From Azorinus chamasolen (lineage: Eukaryota > Mollusca > Bivalvia > Cardiida > Solecurtidae): DNA of 64,000 nt. The stretch is taken from the NCBI GenBank assembly GCA_963576725.1, contig OY755244.1, forward strand, positions 38,485,855-38,549,854. Reading direction: 5' to 3'. Under the pieces are notes generated by a model that worked only from the letters and a program-made list of their open reading frames with translations, was not told the DNA's origin and did not search any database. Shown here piece after piece: positions 23,701 through 38,700 of this stretch (its first letter is position 1; every line of letters begins with the position of its first letter). The position numbers and the translations under genes were made by a program.

Positions 23701-26700
23701 TACGCATACACGTTATCTGATTTCGAAACACGATTTTGAAAATTCAGGAACGTGTACGTGTAGACACACGCATACGTATACGTGAAAGTAAGAAATCGAA
23801 ACCTCTCTAGTAATAACACATACATGATATCTTTTTGTGTAATTGCTGCAACAAGTGTTACTAGACTGTCGCAGGACAGCAAAGCTCGCCTATTGTAAAC
23901 CTTGTCCACAAAGATGAAGTCCAAAATATTGTTCCTATTTTAACTGAACTACATCAATGTTAAACCTACTGGCAAACCCTATTCCAAATACCAGCTACCT
24001 ATGGCAAGTATTTCATGCTGTATTAGTGCATCTTAACACTTACCCCAAAATTTTAACCTAGAGATTTCAGCCCAAAAAGCTAAGTCCAAAACAGGTAAAA
24101 TTTGGACTAAAATTCAATTTTATTTAAAAATTTAACTACACTACATCAATGTTCAACACAAACGGAACCTCAATTACAAATATCAGGTTTCTAGGGCGAA
24201 AATTCCATGAAGTATTAGTGCATTTCAACACTTACCCCAAAACTTTAACCTTCCTATTCTTAAACTTCCTATTTCATCCCAAAAGCTAAGTCCAAAACAG
24301 GTTAAAGTTTGACTTAAATTCAGTTTTATTTTAAATTTTAACTACACTAAATCAATGTTCAACACACCGGGAACCTTCATTTCAAGTATCAGCTTCCTAG
24401 GGCAAATATTTCATGTAGTATTAGTGCATTTCAACACTTACCCCAAAACTTTAACCTTGAGATTTCAGCCCAAAACAGTTAAGTCCAAAACAGGTAAAAT
24501 TTCGACTAAAATGCAGTTTTATTTTAAATTTTAACTTCACTACATCAATGTTCAGCACAGCGGGAACCTCCAATTCAAGTATCAGCTTTATAAGGCAAAT
24601 AGTTCATGTAGTATTAGTGCATTTTAACACGTACCCCAAAACTTTAACCAAAAGCAAAAGCCAACGCCGAAGCATACGCCGACGCCGTGGTGATTCCATA
24701 AGCCCCCCTATTCTTCGAATAGGCGAGCTAAAAATGAAAAGTATGTTCAAAAATGCCACAAGAACATCCACAGAGGGAATCAAGTAACTGAAAGCAGATA
24801 TACATTTTATCAAGTGTTGCATGATTGTCGGAAAAGGAATTATAAAGGTAAAAAAACGTGATATTGATAGGAAAATACATACACACAGTGCGTGAAGTTT
24901 CAGTACTCTCTGTAGATCTGGTACTTGATCCATACTCTGGACCCTTTTCGTGTGTTGAGGACACTGTGGATATCAAATATACAGTAAATCAAACACATGC
25001 AGAACAGGCAGATAACAGGATGAATATGTTCATAAACAAATACGAATCTAATTCTGCAGAACGATGTGTAGTATTGTATTAGACAAATATTCATCAGAAT
25101 TATATATATACTATATATATATAACATAACTAAACTGGGATAGCAGTGTTCTATTAAATTTTATTGATCAGTTTAAAGCACATTCCATGAAAAGGCTATC
25201 ATTTGCAAATCTTCTGTGTTCTTAATTTAAATGGTACTTGATTTGAAGCGTAATCTTAATGAATGGAAAACATAGAAACAGATAAAGAGTGCCGGAAGCT
25301 TTACGTATCTCTGTAGGTGTATTTCAACCGTCTTTTTTGCGTTCATCTGTTGAAGTCATGTTGTTTTATAAATGTTCCAATCTGTTTAAGTTTATTCATT
25401 TATTCTGTCTTAAAACATTATTGCGTTATCAGTGTCCCCAGTCATTTCTTTTAAAAACTGCAAAATCATCTACCAAAATATGTTCTCATTACACGTTGAA
25501 GATGCTCTTACCTGATGCGGTAGCAGCTGATGGTCTTGGCGATGGTTTTGTGTTCCATGTGGGCTTCGCTAAAGTGAAATTTGTATAGAATAACGTGTAT
25601 CGGCTGCAATTAACACATGCATTTAAAAAACATAAAATAAACTGTCTACGGAATAAATCAGTTAACTAAATGTAGATAAACATTTTATCAAGTGTCGTGA
25701 AATAAACTGATGAGATGTAAGGATCGGTTTTAGCAAACAGTATCGCCTATGATAATATTTCTCTCAAATAATAATAAATAATTTCCTGCAGAGTGTGTAG
25801 CAGAGGAACGGACACTTATACTAATCTTAAATATGTCATTAATAAATATACGGATATAGCATAGTATTCTTTATGACCATGTGAGAAAACAGAATGACAA
25901 AAACCGAGTTGTGATTATTTGGCCGATACAAGGCCATGTATTCTGTATTTTGTAAAAATGATATGAAACATTTACCAAATGAAAATAAAACATATTAAAC
26001 CCAATAAGGATCAACATGAGGGTTCGATCGAAACCGCCACATAAACACAACGTAGGAAGATAAATACAGAATCTGACTAAATACAAATTTACTAAATTGC
26101 AGTAAAATAAACTAAAAGTCTCTAAATTGAGGCGGAGTCAGGTGAAGGTGGTGGGAGAAATTTCGTTATTTTTTAAATGGCGCTAAGATCGAAAGGTTGT
26201 GATAAACAAAGGCTAAATTGCGGACTAATACGCCGGCTGAAACAGTGTGCGGCCATGATTCGGATGCGATCTGCGTTTATCTCGTATAGTCATACAATGT
26301 GCTGATGTTAAGTATAACTTCCCTTTATGTCTTGAAACATGTTTGCAAAATTCCTTTAGAATTATTTCAAAGCATCTTCCAAAAAGCCACATTACCTCGT
26401 ATTATCTGTGTGCAATATTTAAATGTTTGTTTCAGTTAAAGGTAGATTTGTTTGTTGAAATACATACGAACAGTGCCTAAGGTTTCAGCATTTTCTGTCG
26501 GTGATATAAATGTGTCGTTTTCCTTTCCGTATTCTTCTCCTGTTGATTGAACAGTGGATAGAATATGAACAGAAACCAAACAGAACATGCAGATATACGT
26601 TGTATTAATTTCGATCAGGTATTATTGCTAAAATAGAGATTATACAGTGAACCTGTTTTAAATTCCTACATCGTTATTATTGTCCCCGTTAATTTCTTAA

Positions 26701-29700
26701 AAAATGAAGTCATCTACCAAATCAGTTTCCCATTACACGTTACGAATGTCCTCACCTTGTGTTGAAGTAGTTGTTGGTCCTGGCGTTACGGCTGGTTTAT
26801 TTGTGGGCATCGCTAAAAGAATAATACGCATGAATAATAACAGTTAATGTACTGGCTGAAATTATGTTTAAAAATAAATTTAAATATGAAAATACACGAT
26901 CCAAATTCGAAATCATTCAGCTAAATATTGGCGTTATTGCTGGACTTTTTGTTGGCACTGCTGAAATAATATTAGAGAAGTTGTTATTCCCTACTTCAAC
27001 GTGCACGTATACGTGTAAGCCTTATTGCGTCATCAATTCTGTGTATTACGTCATCAATATATGTGTAAATATACTTAGCCTTAGACGTTTTCAATGTGTA
27101 GGATTACTTCAAGAAGTTTTAACAAAACGTGTAAATTTATCATCGTTTAATGCCTATTTGTCGTAGGTCTTTAAGTAATATAGAATGGTACTACCAAACT
27201 TTCTCTTCATGTCACAAAACGTAATTTACTTGAGAAAGGAAATAAAATGTGTTTGTATTATATACCGTTACCCAGTTGAAAAGTTCTTCTGAACCGAGTA
27301 GTGTTGTGTTGTGTGTAAATTTGGCTTTGTACTACATGTGTATGCTTCGTATTTATGATTCAGCCTGTCTGTCCGCCCATATGCCTGTCTTTCAATATGT
27401 ATGTCTGTCTGTGTGCTTATCTGCCTGTCTGTCTGCATATATATATCTGTGTCTTTCTGCCTGTTTGCCCGTCTGTTTGACTCTCGATCTGTCTATCTTT
27501 CAATCTGTACATCTGTTAGGACTGCAACGGTTCACTGAATTTCGGTTATTTTCGGTTCATTTGTCTCGATTTGATTTTCGATTCGGCGCCGCAAATTTCG
27601 GTTCAGTGCGTCGATGTATGGTGAGTTGGACTTAGTGCTCCAGATAAAGTGCATACCTGTGTATTTACGCATATTTTTCAAACAAAAACGCATGTGAAAC
27701 TAAAATCGAGCGTACTGATGCGAATAATATAGTGTCTCCGCCCAATCTGATGATTTGCACTGGCGTACTTACCTGAGACATTCCGATTATATGCATTTCG
27801 CACCCACCCTCGTACCATTCCGGTGAGTCGCGGCCGATTCCCTGTTATCTACATGAAAAATAATGTAGTAGGGTACCGGAACCGGTCGCTTTTTTGCGGA
27901 ACAGATGCGAAGGGGTTAGGTCCGAAAATAGTCGCATTGCTAGCGACTGATTAACATAAAAAATCATGGCGTCGTCTGGCATTGGTCGACAGAAGAAAAG
28001 ATTCTGTGTTGAAAAATGAAAAAAAAAATTCAATTATTTCGAAAGACGACATGAAAGGGTGAGATCGCAATCAATTGCGAGGTCAATAATTAACTCTCTT
28101 ATTGAAAATGTAACGGATGAAGACGAAAAAGAGGGTCAAAACAAGGCGACTAGATCTCCTATGGATCTAGAAGTACTTTAACGGATGTATACATGACTAA
28201 AATTGAGTTAGGTAATCGATATGTTACCAGTAAATGAGAGTTCTGTTAAGGTTTCTTAATCAAGTTCTTTACCTTATACCCGAACCGAATAATCTAAACC
28301 GAAAGGGTTATAATCGAAACCGAACCGAATCGAGAAGTACCTGAATCGTTGCAGCCCTAACATCTTTGTCTATATGTGTGTCTGTCTATATTTATTTCCG
28401 TAGCGATCGGCCTAAGTAAGTTTTGCTGTTGGGTAACTCCATGGTTAGAGTGATGGACTTATAGTTCAGAGGTCTGGGTTTCCAATTCTCGTAGAGGCCA
28501 GTAACTTAATCCCCCCTTAGAATTACGCATACTTCATTGGCGACGAGGATAACTGTTTTTATGCGGGATGCATGTAATGTCTTCTCGTTTGCAGGGCATG
28601 GGTATATATCTGGCTCCTGAAGGTTGAGAGGAAGGACAGTGTAATGATCAGCCTATGTAGGGCATTGCAGACTTGCTGATGGGTTAGCCTTTTGGCAACA
28701 TGGATAGAATATCAGACTTGTAGTCGTATAGCGGTCTGTGGTTCGAATCATTGTAAAAGCGAGTAAGTTTCCTCTTAGAATTACTTCATGTCTATCTATC
28801 TGTATATCGATCTGTCTAACTGCCTGTCTATCTGGCTAAAAATATATCTGTCTGTCGATCAGTGTCTATCCATTTGTCTCCCTACATAACTGTCTGCCTG
28901 TTCATCCATCCGTATATTTATTTCCTGTCCATGGTCGTCTTATTGGCCTAATTCCCCTACTTTATGCAAATTTTAGTTCTTCTTATTCTCATTTATTTAA
29001 AGAAAATGGCATTGTCTCGCAAGAAGTCGTATCATATGGCAAATAATCCGTACGCATACACGTTATCTGATTTCGAAACACGATTTTGAAAATTCAGGAA
29101 CGTGTACGTGTAGACACACGCATACGTATACGTGAAAGTAAGAAATCGAAACCTCTCTAGTAATAACACATACATGATATCTTTTTGTGTAATTGCTGCA
29201 ACAAGTGTTACTAGACTGTCGCAGGACAGCAAAGCTTGCCTATTGTAAACCTTGTCTACAAAGATGAAGTCCAAAATATTGTTCCTATTTTAACTGAACT
29301 ACATCAATGTTAAACCTACTGGCAAACCCTATTCCAAATACCAGCTACCTATGGCAAGTATTTCATGTTGTATTAGTGCATCTTAACACTTACCCCAAAA
29401 TTTTAACCTAGAGATTTCAGCCCAAAAAGCTAAGTCCAAAACAGGTAAAATTTGGACTAAAATTCAATTTTATTTAAAAATTTAACTACACTACATCAAT
29501 GTTCAACACACACGGAACCTCAATTACAAATATCAGGCTTCTAGGGCGAAAATTCCATGAAGTATTAGTGCATTTCAACACTTACCCCAAAACTTTAACC
29601 TTCCAATTCTTAAACTTCCTATTTCATCCCAAAAGCTAAGTCCAAAACAGGTTAAAGTTTGACTTAAATTCAGTTTTATTTTAAATTTTAACTACACTAA

Positions 29701-32700
29701 ATCAATGTTCAACACACCGGGAACCTTCATTTCAAGTATCAGCTTCCTAGGGCAAATATTTCATGTAGTATTAGTGCATTTCAACACTTACCCCAAAACT
29801 TTAACCTTGAGATTTGAGCCCAAAACAGTTAAGTCCAAAACAGGTAAACTTTCGACTAAAATACAGTTTTATTTTAAATTTTAACTTCACTACATCAATG
29901 TTCAGTACACCGGGAACCTCCATTTCAAGTATCAGCTTTATAAGGCAAATATTTCATGTAGTATTAGTGCATTTTAACACGTACCCCAATACTTTAACCA
30001 AAAGCAAAAGCCAACGCCGAAGCATACGCCGACGCCGTGGTGATTCCATAAGCCCCCCTATTCTTCGAATAGGCGAGCTAAAATGAAAAGTAAGTATGTT
30101 CAAAAATGCCAAAAGAACATCCACAGTGGGAATCAAGTAACTGAAAGCAGATATACATTTTATCAAGTGTTGCATGATTGTCGGAAAAGGAATTATAAAG
30201 GTAAAAACGTGATATTGATAGGAAAATACATACACACAGTGCGTGAAATTTCAGTAATCTCTGTAGATCTGGTACTTGATCCATACTCTGGACCCTTTTC
30301 GTGTGTTGATGACACTGTGGATATCAAATATACAGTAAATCAAACACATTGCAGAGCAGGCAGATAACAGGATGAATATGTTCATAAACAAATATGAATC
30401 TAATTCTGCAGAACGATGTGTAGTATTGTATTAGACAAATATTCATTAGAATTATATATATAATATATATATAACATAACTAAACTGGGATAGCAGTGTT
30501 CTATTAAATTTTATTGATCAGTTTAAAGCACATTCCATGAAAAGGCTATCATTTGCAAATCTTCTGTGTTCTTAATTTAAATGGTACTTGATTTGAAGCG
30601 TAATCTTAATGAATGGAAAACATAGAAACAGATAAAGAGTGCCGGAAGCTTTACGTATCTCTGTAGGTGTATTTCAACCGTCTTTTTTGCGTTCATCTGT
30701 TGAAGTCATGTTGTTTTATAAATGTTCCAATCTGTTTAAGTTTATTCATTTATTCTGTCTTAAAACATTATTGCGTTATCAGTGTCCCCAGTCATTTCTT
30801 TTAAAAACTGCAAAATCATCTACCAAAATATGTTCTCATTACACGTTGAAGATGCTCTTACCTGATGCGGTAGCAGCTGATGGTATTGGCGATGGTTTTG
30901 TGTTCCATGTGGGCTTCGCTAAAGTGAAATTTGTATAGAATAACGTGTATCGGCTGCAATTAACACATGCATTTAAAAAACATAAAATAAACTGTCTACG
31001 GAATAAATCAGTTAACTAAATGTAGATAAACATTTTATCAAGTGTCGTGAAATAAACTGATGAGATGTAAGGATCGGTTTTAGCAAACAGTATCGCCTAT
31101 GATAATATTTCTCTCAAATAATAATAAATAATTTCCTGCAGAGTGTGTAGCAGAGGAACGGACACTTATACTAATCTTAAATATGTCATTAATAAATATA
31201 CGGATATAGCATAGTATTCTTTATGACCATGTGAGAAAACAGAATGACAAAAACCGAGTTGTGATTATTTGGCCGATACAAGGCCATGTATTCTGTATTT
31301 TGTAAAAATGATATGAAACATTTACCAAATGAAAATAAAACATATTAAACCCAATAAGGATCAACATGAGGGTTCGATCGAAACCGCCACATAAACACAA
31401 CGTAGGAAGATAAATACAGAATCTGACTAAATACAAATTTACTAAATTGCAGTAAAATAAACTAAAAGTCTCTAAATTGAGGCGGAGTCAGGTGAAGGTG
31501 GTGGGAGAAATTTCGTTATTTTTTAAATGGCGCTAAGATCGAAAGGTTGTGATAAACAAAGGCTAAATTGCGGACTAATACGCCGGCTGAAACAGTGTGC
31601 GGCCATGATTCGGATGCGATCTGCGTTTATCTCGTATAGTCATACAATGTGCTGATGTTAATGGAAAAGTAGTAAAGTCAAGCAGGCAAAGCCACATGCA
31701 AGACGCAACCACCACCAAAACACCGATAGACAGCATGACACACACACACACACAACCACACACCCAAACGCACACGCACACACACATACGAAATGAACAC
31801 AGAAAACACCAAAAGTATAACTTCCCTTTATGTCTTGAAACATGTTTGCAAAATTCCTTTAGAATTATGTCAAAGCATCTTCCAAAATGCCACATTACCT
31901 CGTATTATCTGTGTGCAATATTTAAATGTTTGTTTCAGTTAAAGGTAGATTTGTTTGTTGAAATACATACGAACAGTGCCTAAGGTTTCAGCATTTTCTG
32001 TCGGTGATATAAATGTGTCGTTTTCCTTTCCGTATTCTTCTCCTGTTGATTGAACAGTGGATAGAATATGAACAGAAACCAAACAGAACATGCAGATATA
32101 CGTTGTATTACTTTCGATCAGGTATTATTGCTAAAATAGAGATTATACAGTGAACCTGTTTTAAATTCCTACATCGTTATTATTGTCCCCGTTAATTTCT
32201 TAAAAAATGAAGTCATCTACCAAATCAGTTTCCCATTACACGTTACGAATGTCCTCACCTTGTGTTGAAGTAGTTGTTGGTCCTGGCGTTACGGCTGGTT
32301 TATTTGTGGGCATCGCTAAAAGAATAATACGCATGAATAATAACAGTTTATGTACTGGCTGAAATTATGTTTAAAAATAAATTTAAATATGAAAATACAC
32401 GATCCAAATTCGAAATCATTCAGCTAAATATTGGCGTTATTGCTGGACTTTTTGTTGGCACTGCTGAAATAATATTAGAGAAGTTGTTATTCCCTACTTC
32501 AACGTGCACGTATACGTGTAAGCCTTATTGCGTTATCAATTCTGTGTATTACGTCATCAATATATGTGTAAATATAATTAGCCTTAGACGTTTTCAATGT
32601 GTAGGATTACTTCAAGAAGTTTTAACAAAACGTGTAAATTTATCATCGTTTAATGCCTATTTGTCTTAGGTCTTTAAGTAATATAGAATGGTACTACCAA

Positions 32701-35700
32701 ACTTTCTCTTCATGTCACAAAACGTAATTTACTTGAGAAAGGAAATAAAATGTGTTTTGTATTATATACCGTTACCCAGTTGAAAAGTTCTTCTGAACCG
32801 AGTAGTGTTGTGTTGTGTGTAAATTTGGCTTTGTACTACATGTGTATGCTTCGTATTTATGATTCAGCCTGTCTGTCCGCCCATATGCCTGTCTTTCAAT
32901 ATGTATGTTTGTCTGTGTGCTTATCTGTCTGTCTGTCTGCATATATATATCTGTGTCTTTCTGTCTGTTTGCCCGTCTGTTTGACTCTCGATCTGTCTAT
33001 CTTTCAATCTGTACATCTGTTAGGACTGCAACGGTTCACTGAATTTCGGTTATTTTCGGTTCATTTGTCTCGATTTGATTTTCGATTCGGCGCCGCAAAT
33101 TTCGGTTCAGTGCGTCGATGTATGGTGAGTTGGACTTAGTGCTCCAGATAAAGTGCATACCTGTGTATTTACGCATATTTTTCAAACAAAAACGCATGTG
33201 AAACTAAAATCGAGCGTACTGATACGAATAATATAGTGTCTCCGCCCAATCTGATGATTTGCACTGGCGTACTTACCTGAGACATTCCGATTATATGCAT
33301 TTCGCACCCACCCTCGTACCATTCCGGTGAGTCGCGGCCGATTCCCTGTTATCTACATGAAAAATAATGTAGTAGGGTACCGGAACCGGTCGCTTTTTTG
33401 CGGAACAGATGCGAAGGGGTTAGGTCCGAAAATAGTCGCATTGCTAGCGACTGATTAACATAAAAAATCATGGCGTCGTCTGGCATTGGTCGACAGAAGA
33501 AAAGATTCTGTGTTGAAAAATGAAAAAAAAAATCAATTATTTCGAAAGATGACATGAAAGGGTGAGATCGCAATCAATTGCGAGGTCAATAATTAACTCT
33601 CTTATTGAAAATGTAACGGATGAAGACGAAAAAGAGGGTCAAAACAAGGCGACTAGATCTCCTATGGATCTAGAAGTACTTTAACGGATGTATACATGAC
33701 TAAAATTGAGTTAGGTAATCGATATGTTACCAGTAAATGAGAGTTCTGTTAAGGTTTCTTAATCAAGTTCTTTACCTTATACCCGAACCGAATAATCTAA
33801 ACCGAAAGGGTTATAATCGAAACCGAACCGAATCGAGAAGTACCTGAATCGTTGCAGCCCTAACATCTTTGTCTATATGTGTGTCTGTCTATATTTATTT
33901 CCGTAGTGATCGGCCTAAGTAAGTTTTGCTGTTGGGTTAACTCCATGGTTAGAGTGATGGACTTATAGTTCAGAGGTCTGGGTTTCCAATTCTCGTAGAG
34001 GCCAGTAACTTAACCCCCCCCCCCTTAGAATTACGCATACTTCATTGGCGACGAGGATAACTGTTTTTATGCGGGATGCATGTAATGTCTTCTGGTTTGC
34101 AGGGCATGGGTATATATCTGGCTCCTGAAGGTTGAGAGGAAGGACAGGGTAATGATCAGCCTATGTAGGGCATTGCAGACTTGCTGATGGGTTAGCCTTT
34201 TGGCAACATGGATAGAATATCAGACTTGTAGTCGTATAGCGGTCTGTGGTTCGAATCATTGTAAAAGCGAGTAAGTTTCCTCTTAGAATTACTTTATGTC
34301 TATCTATCTGTATATCGATCTGTCTAACTGCCTGTCTATATGGCTAAAAATATATCTGTCTGTCGATCAGTGTCTATCCATTTGTCTCCCTACATAACTG
34401 TCTGCCTGTTCGTCCATCCGTATATTTTTTTTCTGTCCATGGTCGTCTTATTGGCCTAATTCCCCTACTTTATGCAAATTTTAGTTCTTCTTATTCTCAT
34501 TTATTTAAAGAAAATGGCATTGTCTCGCAAGAAGTCGTATCATATGGCAAATAATCCGTACGCATACACGTTATCTGATTTCGAAACACGATTTTGAAAT
34601 TTCAGGAACGTGTACGTGTAGACACACGCATACGTATACATGAAAGTAAGAAATCGAAACCTCTCTAGTAATAACACATACATGATATCTTTTTGTGTAA
34701 TTGCTGCAACAAGTGTTACTAGACTGTCGCAGGACAGCAAAGCCTGCCTATTGTAAACCTTGTCTACAAAGATGAAGTCCAAAATATTGTTCCTATTTTA
34801 ACAGAACTACATCAATGTTAAACCTACTGGCAAACCCTATTCCAAATACCAGCTACCTATGGCAAGTATTTCATGTTGTATTAGTGCATCTTAACACTTA
34901 CCCCAAAATTTTAACCTAGAGATTTCAGCCCAAAAAGCTAAGTCCAAAACAGGTAAAATTTGGACTAAAATTCAATTTTATTTAAAAATTTAACTACACT
35001 ACATCAATGTTCAACACACACGGAACCTCAATTACAAATATCGGGTTTCTAGGGCGAAAATTCCATGAAGTATTAGTGCATTTCAACACTTACCCCAAAA
35101 CTTTAACCTTCCTATTCTTAAACTTCCTATTTCATCCCAAAAGCTAAGTCCAAAACAGGTTAAAGTTTGACTTAAATTCAGTTTTATTTTAAATTCTAAC
35201 TACACTAAATCAATGTTCAACACACCGGGAACCTTCATTTCAAGTATCAGCTTCCTAGGGCAAATATTTCATGTAGTATTAGTGCATTTCAACACTTACC
35301 CCAAAACTTTAACCTTGAGATTTCAGCCCAAAACAGTTAAGTCCAAAACAGGTAAACTTTCGACTAAAATACAGTTTTATTTTAAATTTTAACTTCACTA
35401 CATCAATGTTCAGCACACCGGGAACCTCCATTTCAAGTATCAGCTTTATAAGGCAAATATTTCATGTAGTATTAGTGCATTTTTAACACGTACCCCAAAA
35501 CTTTAACCAAAAGCAAAAGCCAACGCCGAAGCATACGCCGACGCCGTGGTGATTCCATAAGCCCCCCTATTCTTCGAATAGGCGAGCTAAAATGAAAAGT
35601 AAGTATGTTCAAAAATGCCAAAAGAACATCCACAGTGGGAATCAAGTAACTGAAAGCAGATATACATTTTATCAAGTGTTGCATGATTGTCGGAAAAGGA

Positions 35701-38700
35701 ATTATAAAGGTAAAAACGTGATATTGATAGGAAAATACATACACACAGTGCGTGAAGTTTCAGTAATCTCTGTAGATCTGGTACTTGATCCATACTCTGG
35801 ACCCTTTTCGTGTGTTGATGACACTGTGGATATCAAATATACAGTAAATCAAACACATGCAGAACAGGCAGATAACAGGATGAATATGTTCATAAACAAA
35901 TATGAATCTAATTCTGCAGAACGATGTGTAGTATTGTATTAGACAAATATTCATTAGAATTATATATATAATATATATATAACATAACTAAACTGGGATA
36001 GCAGTGTTCTATTAAATTTTATTGATCAGTTTAAAGCACATTCCATGAAAAGGCTATCATTTGCAAATCTTCTGTGTTCTTAATTTAAATGGTACTTGAT
36101 TTGAAGCGTAATCTTAATGAATGGAAAACATAGAAACAGATAAAGAGTGCCGGAAGCTTTACGTATCTCTGTAGGTGTATTTCAACCGTCTTTTTTGCGT
36201 TCATCTGTTGAAGTCATGTTGTTTTATAAATGTTCCAATCTGTTTAAGTTTATTCATTTATTCTGTCTTAAAACATTATTGCGTTATCAGTGTCCCCAGT
36301 CATTTCTTTTAAAAACTGCAAAATCATCTACCAAAATATGTTCTCATTACACGTTGAAGATGCTCTTACCTGATGCGGTAGCAGCTGATGGTCTTGGCGA
36401 TGGTTTTGTGTTCCATGTGGGCTTCGCTAAAGTGAAATTTGTATAGAATAACGTGTATCGGCTGCAATTAACACATGCATTTAAAAAACATAAAATAAAC
36501 TGTCTACGGAATAAATCAGTTAACTAAATGTAGATAAACATTTTATCAAGTGTCGTGAAATAAACTGATGAGATGTAAGGATCGGTTTTAGCAAACAGTA
36601 TCGCCTATGATAATATTTCTCTCAAATAATAATAAATAATTTCCTGCAGAGTGTGTAGCAGAGGAACGGACACTTATACTAATCTTAAATATGTCATTAA
36701 TAAATATACGGATATAGCATAGTATTCTTTATGACCATGTGAGAAAACAGAATGACAAAAACCGAGTTGTGATTATTTGGCCGATACAAGGCCATGTATT
36801 CTGTATTTTGTAAAAATGATATGAAACATTTACCAAATGAAAATAAAACATATTAAACCCAATAAGGATCAACATGAGGGTTCGATCGAAACCGCCACAT
36901 AAACACAACGTAGGAAGATAAATACAGAATCTGACTAAATACAAATTTACTAAATTGCAGTAAAATAAACTAAAAGTCTCTAAATTGAGGCGGAGTCAGG
37001 TGAAGGTGGTGGGAGAAATTTCGTTATTTTTTAAATGGCGCTAAGATCGAAAGGTTGTGATAAACAAAGGCTAAATTGCGGACTAATACGCCGGCTGAAA
37101 CAGTGTGCGGCCATGATTCGGATGCGATCTGCGTTTATCTCGTATAGTCATACAATGTGCTGATGTTAAGTATAACTTCCCTTTATGTCTTGAAACATGT
37201 TTGCAAAATTCCTTTAGAATTATTTCAAAGCATCTTCCAAAATGCCACATTACCTCGTATTATCTGTGTGCAATATTTAAATGTTTGTTTCAGTTAAAGG
37301 TAGATTTGTTTGTTGAAATACATACGAACAGTGCCTAAGGTTTCAGCATTTTCTGTCGGTGATATAAATGTGTCGTTTTCCTTTCCGTATTCTTCTCCTG
37401 TTGATTGAACAGTGGATAGAATATGAACAGAAACCAAACAGAACATGCAGATATACGTTGTATTAATTTCGATCAGGTATTATTGCTAAAATAGAGATTA
37501 TACAGTGAACCTGTTTTAAATTCCTACATCGTTATTATTGTCCCCGTTAATTTCTTAAAAAATGAAGTCATCTACCAAATCAGTTTCCCATTACACGTTA
37601 CGAATGTCCTCACCTTGTGTTGAAGTAGTTGTTGGTCCTGGCGTTACGGCTGGTTTATTTGTGGGCATCGCTAAAAGAATAATACGCATGAATAATAACA
37701 GTTTATGTACTGGCTGAAATTATGTTTAAAAATAAATTTAAATATGAAAATACACGATCCAAATTCGAAATCATTCAGCTAAATATTGGCGTTATTGCTG
37801 GACTTTTTGTTGGCACTGCTGAAATAATATTAGAGAAGTTGTTATTCCCTACTTCAACGTGCACGTATACGTGTAAGCCTTATTGCGTCATCAATTCTGT
37901 GTATTACGTCATCAATATATGTGTAAATATACTTAGCCTTAGACGTTTTCAATGTGTAGGATTACTTCAAGAAGTTTTAACAAAACGTGTAAATTTATCA
38001 TCGTTTAATGCCTATTTGTCGTAGGTCTTTAAGTAATATAGAATGGTACTACCAAACTTTCTCTTCATGTCACAAAACGTAATTTACTTGAGAAAGGAAA
38101 TAAAATGTGTTTGTATTATATACCGTTACCCAGTTGAAAAGTTCTTCTGAACCGAGTAGTGTTGTGTTGTGTGTAAATTTGGCTTTGTACTACATGTGTA
38201 TGCTTCGTATTTATGATTCAGCCTGTCTGTCCGCCCATATGCCTGTCTTTCAATATGTATGTCTGTCTGTGTGCTTATCTGCCTGTCTGTCTGCATATAT
38301 ATATCTGTGTCTTTCTGCCTGTTTGCCCGTCTGTTTGACTCTCGATCTGTCTATCTTTCAATCTGTACATCTGTTAGGACTGCAACGGTTCACTGAATTT
38401 CGGTTATTTTCGGTTCATTTGTCTCGATTTGATTTTCGATTCGGCGCCGCAAATTTCGGTTCAGTGCGTCGATGTATGGTGAGTTGGACTTAGTGCTCCA
38501 GATAAAGTGCATACCTGTGTATTTACGCATATTTTTCAAACAAAAACGCATGTGAAACTAAAATCGAGCGTACTGATGCGATTAATATAGTGTCTCCGCC
38601 CAATCTGATGATTTGCACTGGCGTACTTACCTGAGACATTCCGATTATATGCATTTCGCACCCACCCTCGTACCATTCCGGTGAGTCGCGGCCGATTCCC

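Noticed and set aside
27249..27635. Plus-strand frames rich in Cys-Leu-Ser-Val of 60-130 codons
   Set aside because: They are translations of the GTCT/ATCT simple repeat plus the edge of the hAT element.
35592..35942. 94-116-codon plus-strand frame across the 81-nt exon
   Set aside because: It is antisense to an exon with good splice sites. Its length varies with single-base indels between units.
36147..36446. 99-codon plus-strand frame repeated in the derived units
   Set aside because: It overlaps the 57a exon on the opposite strand, with consensus splice sites supporting the minus strand. Older units do not keep it.
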